DNA of 6,505 nt from contig JABSQI010000102.1 in NCBI GenBank assembly GCA_013215905.1, forward strand, positions 1-6,505, read 5' to 3'. The notes below the pieces were generated by a model. That model was not told the DNA's origin. It ran no database searches and was given only the letters and a program-made list of their open reading frames with translations. A program made the position numbers and the translations under genes. Source of the stretch: Legionellales bacterium. Lineage in GTDB: Bacteria; Pseudomonadota; Gammaproteobacteria; PIVX01. Below, piece after piece: positions 1 through 4,794 of this stretch (the first letter of the stretch is position 1; each line of letters opens with the position of its first letter).

Positions 1-357
1 TTTAAAATGGCGTCTTGCTGTTGAAGTATCTATTGACAAGTTTTGATAATCTCGTTCTGTCCGCGTTTTCTCAGGATTTTTCTCAATAGCATCAATTAGA
101 AAATTAATTATCTCAGATGCTTGTCCAGGACTTGATAAAGGCTTACATCGCATACATGGCCTAAAAGAAGCTAATAATGCCTCTTTGGCTGTTTTATAGT
201 ACTCACAACTTTCAAATTTTGGTTTCCTGGCAGGACAGGTAGGTCTACAAAATACCCCCGTTGTTTTAACACCAACAAAAAATATTCCTTCGTACTCTGG
301 ATTTTTATCAATAAGAGCCTTATAAAAAACTCTTGCCTCATCTTCTGTTATTAGCAT
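1..357 (-). CDS. ada: Ada methyl-phosphotriester sensor / transcriptional activator, N-terminal part (cut by window edge)
   Basis: The first 119 residues are visible; the rest lies left of the window. The Ada zinc domain occupies about residues 1-75. It has the FCRPTCPARKP motif (C37, C41) and FRPCMRC (C68, C71), matching the four zinc cysteines of E. coli Ada, where the first (Cys38) takes a methyl group from DNA phosphotriesters and turns the protein into an activator. From about residue 98 an AraC-type helix-turn-helix begins; DTSTARRHFK is typical of Ada proteins that go on to a C-terminal O6-methylguanine methyltransferase domain, but that domain is not in view. The family acts in the cytoplasm in the adaptive response to alkylation. 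The start is the ATG at 357; only a weak Shine-Dalgarno (CTGGTA-like) precedes it. The gene stands alone here. Identity is secure; the full architecture is inferred. Confidence 0.93.
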   Translation of the reverse strand, partial: MLITEDEARVFYKALIDKNPEYEGIFFVGVKTTGVFCRPTCPARKPKFESCEYYKTAKEALLASFRPCMRCKPLSSPGQASEIINFLIDAIEKNPEKTRTERDYQNLSIDTSTARRHFK

Positions 358-387
358 ATTACCAGCTTATAAATAAATGTATAAACT

Positions 388-417
388 ATTGTAGAGGTGC
401 AGTTTAAATAGTGCCAC
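388..417 (-). promoter_or_regulatory. Candidate sigma70-type promoter for ada
   Basis: Read on the minus strand, GTGGCA (417-412) is followed after 18 bases by TACAAT (393-388). Each hexamer is close to consensus (4/6 and 5/6). Transcription would start near 380, leaving a short leader before the ATG at 357. I saw no clear match to the E. coli Ada box upstream, so autoregulation cannot be read from the sequence. Confidence 0.35.
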
Positions 418-616
418 CGAAAATCAGTCATTGATTTCTTAAATATCGCCAACATTATTCAAGATATCAATAATTATCATAATTTATAATCAGTTGTGCA
501 ATTATAGCTAATAATTTAGCAAAATATATCATACATTTACCTTTCAAGATTAAATATATTATTACCTAATTAATAATAACTTCGTGTATGTAGATTTAAT
601 TTAGTTCTCAGATATT

Positions 617-939
617 TTAGATTGAATATACCTTTGCACTAGTTACTTTAAGTGTGGATGTATTCTTATTATTGGAGCTTACTAATTCTGTTTCCTAATT
701 AGTTTTATGTTGAAAATTATCAACTGATATCTTATATAATGCTCCCTTATATCACGTAATAATTTAAAGTCATTATAGCATCTTTCAACTACTAATAGTG
801 GATCGATTTTTTTCCAGAACCAGAAATATATAGGTCAAAATCACTATGTGAAGCAATAAATAAATAATAAACTATCCTATCAATATATTTATAAATCCCT
901 CAGGAATTTAGATATAGACCATTTATATTTAGTCGACAT
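617..939 (-). pseudogene. Frameshifted remnant of a small gene, family not recognised
   Basis: Four overlapping open stretches in shifting frames join into one plausible protein of about 107 codons. An ATG at 939 reads MSTKYKWSISKFLRD until a stop at 889-891. A second frame (899-795) reads YKYIDRIVYYLFIASHSDF and then DLYISGSGKK. The third frame (834-685) continues KKIDPLLVVERCYNDFKLL and runs through RDIREHYIRYQ. A fourth (694-620) reads ELVSSNNKNTSTLKV and ends at a TAA at 617-619. The second and third frames meet exactly at a run of seven A (807-813 on the plus strand reads as T); one more A would restore a continuous frame. Residue content (D, E, R, V, P, C) is richer than expected from random AT-rich DNA. 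I do not recognise the family, there is no good ribosome site at 939, and a chance run of open frames cannot be excluded. Confidence 0.42.
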
Positions 940-1015
940 TAAAAATATCTTCATAGTGTTACTATCAAACTATTAAAGACTAAGTTCTCAATATGTATTA
1001 AATTTCCGCAAAAAT

Positions 1016-1044
1016 TTGCAATTTATTAAAACCTTTTTGATAAT
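1016..1044 (+). promoter_or_regulatory. Promoter of the NTF2-like gene
   Basis: TTGCAA (1016-1021) and GATAAT (1039-1044) are separated by exactly 17 bases, giving a predicted start near 1051 and a leader of about 75 bases. The -35 element overlaps a small palindromic stretch, GCAAA-AA-TTTGC (1008-1019), which could be an operator or simply AT-rich coincidence. Confidence 0.42.
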
Positions 1045-1125
1045 CTTTTATGGGTTTACTACTTTTTTAATAAGAACATGATAAACTTATGTTATTAATA
1101 TCTAAGATTTCACAGGATCAATAAA

Positions 1126-1608
1126 ATGGAAAAACAAGCTATTACAGAACAAGATGTCGTTGATGCACAGAGTGTATGGGGAGAAGGTATTATTGCTATT
1201 GGGAAAATGTTTCTTGAAAAAGGAGACTATAAAGCTCGTGCAACACAACATATTAAAGACTTATATGCTTATGATCACAGCGATGTACTATTTAAACCAA
1301 CTTTGGCTTCTAACCCTCAATTTCGTCCTACTTTTGAACAAGCTCTATCATATTTTGTTGGTGGTGATATCCCTGAAGATAATGGTTTTGCAATCAAGCC
1401 CTGGTCTAAAGTACGCTTTGGAGAACAACAAATCCTCATATATGAAGACAATGCTGTTGCGATGGGAAATTATTTTTTCACGCCTGTTGAAGGCAATGAA
1501 GAAGTCAAACTTGAGTATACCATTGGGTATATAAGAGATGAAACAGGAAAACTACGCATTAACTTGCATCATTCTTCTGTTCCTTACTCTCCTAGCTCTG
1601 AAGAATAG
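1126..1608 (+). CDS. NTF2/SnoaL-like fold protein (often mislabelled phosphoribosyl-AMP cyclohydrolase)
   Basis: A 160-residue soluble protein with no signal peptide or membrane segment. The start is well supported: AGGA at 1114-1117 sits eight bases before the ATG. An N-terminal helix (VWGEGIIAIGKMFLEKGDY, about residues 17-35) is followed by KDLYAYD, LFKPTLAS, ALSYFVGGD, FAIKPW and a C-terminal LHHSSVPYSP. From memory this is the signature of a conserved bacterial family with the cone-shaped NTF2/SnoaL-like fold. Relatives carry the name phosphoribosyl-AMP cyclohydrolase in databases, but the cysteine- and histidine-rich metal motifs of true HisI are absent, so that name looks wrong. The conserved acidic, Trp and paired His residues could line a ligand pocket, but no substrate can be named. 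It is transcribed alone; no clear hairpin terminator follows. Confidence 0.82.
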   Translation: MEKQAITEQDVVDAQSVWGEGIIAIGKMFLEKGDYKARATQHIKDLYAYDHSDVLFKPTLASNPQFRPTFEQALSYFVGGDIPEDNGFAIKPWSKVRFGEQQILIYEDNAVAMGNYFFTPVEGNEEVKLEYTIGYIRDETGKLRINLHHSSVPYSPSSEE

Positions 1609-1710
1609 GTTCCTGTAAAGTTACAAACCAGCTCTTTATACTAAGTTAATCTAAGTAGCATGACTCTATTCTAAGAACTTATTATTTTTGAATGCCTTTT
1701 TATAATTTTT

Positions 1711-1926
1711 AAGTACGCTGCCTATATTGAACTTAATGATGATATTATTGACATATATTATTCAGCTGAAAACATAAAAAATTTCCGTAATTATAGGGTA
1801 TTAGCATTCGACTGCTCAAAAATCATTTTACTCATATTCTTAATTTTCAAAACGTTAACTGTTATTAATGCGCGTTTTTTGCTTAATGTAGACTTGAGTA
1901 TATTTTTAAAGCGTTATGCAGTATAA
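1711..1926 (+). pseudogene. Fragment of an IS4-type (DDE) transposase
   Basis: An open frame with no ATG runs from a TAA at 1672-1674 to a TAA at 1924-1926. From 1711 it reads KYAAYIELNDDIIDIYY, then SAENIKNFRNYRVLAFD and CSKIIL. This resembles the start of the catalytic domain of IS4-family transposases, where a line such as FxELNxxIxxxYY is followed by a basic stretch, GYRLLAxDGS and LP. The first catalytic aspartate would be GAC at 1810-1812; the usual glycine after it is a cysteine here (TGC, one base from GGC). After KIIL the similarity stops and the rest (about 1831-1926) looks like read-through. No N-terminal part, other catalytic residues or inverted repeats are visible, so this is a dead scrap. 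The family assignment rests on memory of the motif, not on a search. Confidence 0.45.
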
Positions 1927-1927
1927 T
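1899..1927 (+). promoter_or_regulatory. Promoter of the exported orphan gene
   Basis: A perfect TATAAT lies at 1922-1927, about 38 bases before the start codon at 1965, giving a leader of about 30 bases. At the ideal 17-base spacing the -35 is a poor TATATT (1899-1904); a better TTGAGT (1894-1899) is 22 bases away, which is too far. The -10 overlaps the stop codon of the transposase remnant. Confidence 0.45.
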
Positions 1928-1964
1928 TGCGCCAAAATGTTAAATATTATTCAAGAGGTATATT

Positions 1965-2501
1965 ATGAAGAAATTTCTACAAGCTATAACGATATTTATT
2001 TTATCTTCGTGGGGACTAAGTGTTTTTGCAATACCAGGTAAAATAATGATGCGTAATACTACTAATAGAGTTATGGAAGTAGCAAAAGTATATTTGCATA
2101 CTAAAGATGGTAAGGTATTTATGAATACTTTTAATGGAATACAGAGTCATGAGCTATATTCATCTGGAGAAGAAAGTTCTTTCTCTGAATTTGAGCACTT
2201 GACTAATGAAGATATTGATAAAGTTGTAGTTCAATTAAAAGATGTTACTTCTAGCCCAAGAGAGATTAGTATTATCGCAGAGAATTATTCAAGATGTACC
2301 CATCCTTTATTAGTACCAAAAAGCATCATTTCTATGATTAGCGCAATAGGTACTATGACTGAAGAAAAGACAATTACAAGTAAAGATATTCAATTTGTTA
2401 CAGATACTGTAAATATACCTATGGAAACTACACTTCATATACATGTTGACGTGGGAGTAGATGGCATAAGAGTAACTTCTACACAGTGGCAATATAAATA
2501 A
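1965..2501 (+). CDS. Exported protein of unknown function (178 aa)
   Basis: The start is supported by AGAGG at 1954-1958, six bases before the ATG. Residues 1-22 form a classical Sec signal peptide: KK at the N-terminus, a hydrophobic core (FLQAITIFILSSWGLSV) and an A-x-A-like site ending VFA before IPGK. The mature part of about 156 residues has no further membrane segment and only one cysteine (SRCTHP), so no internal disulfide. It alternates short beta-like stretches (KIMMRNTTNRVMEVAKVYL, VVVQLKDV, LHIHVDVGVDGIRVTSTQW) with acidic loops, suggesting a small beta-rich periplasmic or secreted protein. There is no lipobox. I do not recognise a family. It appears to be a single-gene transcript, followed by possible hairpins at 2524-2545 and 2579-2613. 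Confidence 0.72.
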   Translation: MKKFLQAITIFILSSWGLSVFAIPGKIMMRNTTNRVMEVAKVYLHTKDGKVFMNTFNGIQSHELYSSGEESSFSEFEHLTNEDIDKVVVQLKDVTSSPREISIIAENYSRCTHPLLVPKSIISMISAIGTMTEEKTITSKDIQFVTDTVNIPMETTLHIHVDVGVDGIRVTSTQWQYK

Positions 2502-2523
2502 CTTTTAACTGGTAGAAATACAA

Positions 2524-2545
2524 TGGCTCTTAATGGATTGAGCCA
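2524..2545 (+). terminator. Small hairpin after the exported orphan, possible terminator
   Basis: TGGCTC (2524-2529) pairs perfectly with GAGCCA (2540-2545) around a 10-base loop, 22 bases after the stop codon. There is no run of T after the stem, so it is a weak candidate for intrinsic termination and may only protect the 3' end of the transcript. Confidence 0.3.
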
Positions 2546-2578
2546 CATTACAGTCTAGAGTGTTTACTAAACTGTATC

Positions 2579-2613
2579 ATGGTGGCGTTGCGAACATAAC
2601 GTAACGCCGTCAT
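2579..2613. repeat. GC-rich 14-bp hairpin in an AT-rich gap
   Basis: ATGGTGGCGTTGCG (2579-2592) can pair along its whole length with CGTAACGCCGTCAT (2600-2613) around a 7-base loop; on the plus-strand transcript the only departures from Watson-Crick are three G-U pairs. Over half of these bases are G or C, in contrast to the surroundings. A T-rich stretch follows only about 17 bases later, so it is not a textbook terminator. It could be a transcript end, a REP-like palindrome or part of a decayed mobile element. Confidence 0.5.
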
Positions 2614-2912
2614 AAATTAAGAAAAAGATTTTATTTCAACTCATTGCTAGTTTTTATTGGTCCCCATGGCTTTGTTTTCTAGCTCAATAAGTCCCCAATA
2701 TCTCCCATAAAACATCACTAAAGTCTATAATATATGCTATATAACAATTTATTCTCTGCCAAAGAGCAAATTTTATATTAAGGCTAGATTGCAATCTGAT
2801 CATGTCAATCGAATAATTTTCACAAAAGTGATACAATCCTCAGGACATTAATAATAAAAAGTACTACTATTACTTAGCAGCAATCTAGAAAATTAATAAT
2901 ATTTAGTTATTC
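2614..2912. other. Intergenic stretch between convergent genes, no intact gene
   Basis: No open frame of useful length with a start was seen. Minus-strand frames around 2640-2700 read KPWGPIKTSNELK but are cut by stops on both sides. There is a perfect 12-base palindrome AGATTGCAATCT (2786-2797), and CTAGATTGC (2784-2792) is repeated inverted as GCAATCTAG (2880-2888). A 5-bp AT stem (2859-2863 with 2871-2875), followed by T on the minus strand, could weakly terminate the DUF1801 gene. Confidence 0.4.
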
Positions 2913-3338
2913 TCAAACTAATTGTTTTTTTTTCTTATTAATATGGTACGTTAATGCCATAGAAATACAATATGATATCTCATCAACAGGTATCTTACTG
3001 TTTCTATTAAACACTATTGCTCGATTTCCTTCATATTCAAACAAATCTCCATATATTTCTTTGAATTGATATACTAATGTTGTTTTACAGTTAAAATAAA
3101 CCATTATTTTGTCTGGATTTTTCATTTTCCAATCCATTCTTATTGTACTACCACTCTTAGTTTCAGATGTAACATAACTAGGCTCTCCCCATTTTAATGT
3201 TTCATCTATTTTTCCTACCCCATCTAAAGATTCTGCCACTTTGAAGATAAGTTTACGAATAGACAGTAATTTATCCTTTATATCTTTAGGATATGTATAA
3301 AATTTTTCTTCAACTCTAGCATCAGTAAATGGAATCAT
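2913..3338 (-). CDS. DUF1801 (YdhG-like) domain protein
   Basis: A 141-residue cytoplasmic protein filled by one DUF1801 domain. Visible family features are the N-terminal helix (YPKDIKDKLLSIRKLIF, about 16-32), ETLKWGEPSY (46-55), a strand ending MDWK, VYFNCKT (80-86), a hydrophobic-aromatic FKEIYGDLFEYEGNRAIVF (92-110) and the C-terminal helix ISYCISMALTYH. The reaction or partner of the family is unknown to me; the fold has an exposed beta-sheet cavity in related proteins. The frame is open up to an ATG at 3386, but that extension would be translated through the upstream terminator stem, whereas the ATG at 3338 has GGGAGG just before it, so I take 3338. It lies 77 bases downstream of the RMF/LetE-like gene on the same strand. 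Confidence 0.85.
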   Translation of the reverse strand: MIPFTDARVEEKFYTYPKDIKDKLLSIRKLIFKVAESLDGVGKIDETLKWGEPSYVTSETKSGSTIRMDWKMKNPDKIMVYFNCKTTLVYQFKEIYGDLFEYEGNRAIVFNRNSKIPVDEISYCISMALTYHINKKKKQLV

Positions 3339-3347
3339 TCTCCTCCC
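3339..3347 (-). promoter_or_regulatory. Strong ribosome site that fixes the DUF1801 start
   Basis: On the minus strand GGGAGGAGA immediately precedes ATG at 3338. This near-perfect Shine-Dalgarno, only a few bases from the codon, argues against the longer start at 3386. It begins eight bases after the stem of the intrinsic terminator. Confidence 0.7.
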
Positions 3348-3354
3348 AAACAAA

Positions 3355-3389
3355 AGAGTGAGCAAACATCTATAATATTTGCTCACTCT
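3355..3389 (-). terminator. Intrinsic terminator of the RMF/LetE-like gene
   Basis: A perfect 12-bp stem (AGAGTGAGCAAA, 3389-3378 in minus-strand order, with TTTGCTCACTCT, 3366-3355) encloses an 11-base loop and is followed on the minus strand by TTTGTTT. It lies 26 bases past the stop codon at 3416. On the plus strand no U-tract follows, so it works in one direction only. Its 3' arm ends 16 bases before the DUF1801 start codon, so DUF1801 expression must come from read-through or from a promoter hidden in or beyond the hairpin. Confidence 0.82.
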
Positions 3390-3415
3390 GAGTATTAAAA
3401 ATACGCTATCTTATA

Positions 3416-3679
3416 TTAGTTAGCTTCGAGCATGTCAAGTCGCCCAGACAGTACTTCATCATTAGCGGCTTGTTCAGCATAATCTTCTGAATCTAGCCCA
3501 TTAAGCTGCCCATACCACCATCCTTCTTGCCAATGATGATAATTAGCAGAACCAGGTTCATATGGATTATCTTCAAGTTTATGAGTTAGTGACAGAACCC
3601 TGCCTTCATCCCAACAGTCTTCTAAATTGGGCAGTTGTATTTCAAGCAACATTTTAGCTATTGCAAGCGAATCTAGCAT
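3416..3679 (-). CDS. Small acidic protein with an RMF-like motif, possibly LetE-like
   Basis: An 87-residue cytoplasmic protein with a net acidic charge. GGGAGG (3690-3685) five bases before the ATG gives a strong ribosome site. It opens with LAIAKMLLEIQLPNLEDCWDEG, then LEDNPYEPG and YHHWQEGWWYGQ (about residues 47-58). The spacing G-x(n)-NPY-x(8)-W-x2-GWW resembles ribosome modulation factor (CPY ... W ... GW), a stationary-phase protein that pairs ribosomes, but this protein is longer and acidic rather than basic, so ribosome binding is doubtful. It also recalls Legionella LetE, a small enhancer of transmission traits; that link is from memory and unverified. The leader is about 110 bases, with a CsrA-like hairpin, and a clean terminator follows, so this is a monocistronic, probably post-transcriptionally controlled gene. 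The coding call is firm; the function is not. Confidence 0.75.
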   Translation of the reverse strand: MLDSLAIAKMLLEIQLPNLEDCWDEGRVLSLTHKLEDNPYEPGSANYHHWQEGWWYGQLNGLDSEDYAEQAANDEVLSGRLDMLEAN

Positions 3680-3743
3680 AAAAGCCTCCCGTTATTTAAC
3701 TTATTATTTCATCGGTTTACATACGAGAAGCTATTTTTTAATC

Positions 3744-3759
3744 GAAGCCTTCCTGCTTC
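3744..3759 (-). promoter_or_regulatory. CsrA-site-like hairpin in the leader of the RMF/LetE-like gene
   Basis: On the minus strand GAAGC (3759-3755) pairs with GCTTC (3748-3744) and exposes AGGAAG in the loop. A GGA in a short stem-loop is the recognition pattern of CsrA/RsmA. Further GGA triplets occur in the leader at 3773-3771 and 3760-3758, and one lies in the Shine-Dalgarno (3689-3687), as is usual for CsrA-repressed messages. The role is inferred. Confidence 0.38.
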
Positions 3760-3795
3760 CTAATGCGTCATCCATGTCTTACCGACGATCTTAAA

Positions 3796-3824
3796 ATACT
3801 AACAAAACTTTCTTTAGAGGTAAA
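3796..3824 (-). promoter_or_regulatory. Candidate promoter of the RMF/LetE-like gene
   Basis: TTTACC (3824-3819) and TAGTAT (3801-3796) are 17 bases apart on the minus strand, each matching four of six consensus bases. The start would be near 3789, giving a leader of about 110 bases. Other AT-rich alternatives closer to the gene exist, such as TTCGAT with TATGTA, so this is a moderate call. Confidence 0.35.
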
Positions 3825-3891
3825 GTACATTCAGGAAAAATGGCCATTTAATAACTTTATGTAATGTAAAAAACCATCAAAGATCTATTAC

Positions 3892-3911
3892 GATACATCT
3901 TGATACATCTT
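3892..3911. repeat. Tandem duplicate of a 10-base unit upstream of the MipA gene
   Basis: GATACATCTT occurs twice head to tail with no spacer. One repeat equals about one turn of the helix, and the pair lies roughly 57-76 bases upstream of the predicted transcription start of the MipA-family gene, a usual place for an activator site. No known regulator motif is recognised. Confidence 0.5.
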
Positions 3912-3932
3912 GAAAATGCACAATTATAAATA

Positions 3933-3961
3933 TCGATATTCAAGCTATTTTTAAATATAAT
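3933..3961 (+). promoter_or_regulatory. Promoter of the MipA-family gene
   Basis: A perfect TATAAT (3956-3961) lies 17 bases after TCGATA (3933-3938, four of six consensus bases). Transcription would start near 3968, giving a leader of about 28 bases. The -35 sits in the palindrome TATCGATA (3931-3938). Confidence 0.5.
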
Positions 3962-3995
3962 CTACCTACATTAAATAAAAAAAATAGACTTAGAT

Positions 3996-4781
3996 ATGAG
4001 CCCAACAAAAATAAAAAAAATAATCACTACTGTATGTTTAACTATTTTTTGGATTAACATTAGCGCCCACCCAGGATATGGAAATAGACCAGTGGAGAAA
4101 TATTCTTTCTCTATTGGACCTATGATTTTAATGATTCCAAGATACTATGGTGCCAGTAGTTATCGATTTATACCTGTTCCAAATTTTAATTTTAAATACA
4201 AAGATTTCTTTTCACTGTCCCCATACAAGGGAATAAGCTTTTATATTAATGAGTACAAACCTGTAAAATTTAATATTGGTGTCCGATACAAATTTTGGTT
4301 TAGAAGTAAAAGAAGTAAAAAATTTCCAGGCATAAATGATCTTAAGCCATATGTAGAAGGATATGCTATAACAAGCTATAGTCTAAAACCAATAAGATTT
4401 AGCTTAGGATTATATCATTCCATAAATAAATCAGATTTTGGAGGTTTTTTAAATGCTGGGATAAATTATTTCAAAAGAATAAATGAAAGTATTAGTATTT
4501 TTTGTGGACCTACTCTTAAAATTTCTGATGATAAACATATGAAAACCTTATACAGGGTAACTAAAGCGCAGTCTATTTCAGCTAATATTCCAGAGTATAA
4601 TTTATCAGGAGGAATAGAAAATATAAGTTTTAATACAGGATTTACCTACAAGTTCAATGAAAAATGGAATAGTCACTTAATGTTTGTAATAAAGAGATTT
4701 TTGTTTGATGCAGCAAAAAGCCCATTGATACAAAATAACTATCAACTTTTTGGAACTTTAAGTATAAGCCGTAAATTCTAG
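3996..4781 (+). CDS. MipA/OmpV family outer-membrane protein
   Basis: A 261-residue precursor. Residues 1-24 are a Sec signal peptide (KIKK, then IITTVCLTIFWINISA, cleavage before HPGYG). The mature part is a small beta-barrel. Family landmarks run in order: PRYYGASSYRFIPVPNFNF (about 48-66), KGISFYI, FNIGVRYKF, a loop with PGINDLKPYVEGY, FCGPTLKISDDKHMKTLY, VTKAQS...IPEYNLSGGIENI, and near the end FLFDAAKSPLIQ plus a closing aromatic residue, RKF. Relatives include OmpV porins and MipA, which in E. coli scaffolds MltA and PBP1B; which role applies here cannot be told. There is no good Shine-Dalgarno before this ATG (only AGACTTAG), so translation may be weak or leader-dependent. It is convergent with the usher pseudogene, 13 bases between stops, with no evident terminator between them. 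Confidence 0.88.
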   Translation: MSPTKIKKIITTVCLTIFWINISAHPGYGNRPVEKYSFSIGPMILMIPRYYGASSYRFIPVPNFNFKYKDFFSLSPYKGISFYINEYKPVKFNIGVRYKFWFRSKRSKKFPGINDLKPYVEGYAITSYSLKPIRFSLGLYHSINKSDFGGFLNAGINYFKRINESISIFCGPTLKISDDKHMKTLYRVTKAQSISANIPEYNLSGGIENISFNTGFTYKFNEKWNSHLMFVIKRFLFDAAKSPLIQNNYQLFGTLSISRKF

Positions 4782-4794
4782 TTGAAGAATATTT

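Noticed and set aside
421..437. AAATCA-GTCAT-TGATTT palindrome upstream of ada as an operator
   Set aside because: A 6-bp AT-rich arm is expected by chance here and does not resemble a known Ada-binding site.
1154..1534. A 126-codon open frame on the plus strand
   Set aside because: It lies wholly inside the NTF2-like gene in another frame, has Leu/Lys/Ile-rich low-information content and no ribosome site; the other frame has clear family features.
2310..2492. A 60-codon open frame on the minus strand
   Set aside because: It is antisense to the exported orphan, with no ribosome site and a Cys/Tyr/Ser-rich composition typical of a shadow frame.
2859..2875. AAGTA/TACTT stem with T-run as terminator of the DUF1801 gene
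   Set aside because: Only five mostly A-T pairs; too weak to call as a feature, so it is only mentioned in the gap entry.
2784..2888. Inverted CTAGATTGC / GCAATCTAG pair as terminal repeats of a small transposon
   Set aside because: Nine bases in AT-rich DNA is weak, nothing recognisable lies between them, and no target duplication was seen.
3339..3386. Longer start for the DUF1801 protein at 3386
   Set aside because: The extra 16 residues are translated from the terminator stem and do not fit the domain; the GGGAGG site belongs to the ATG at 3338.
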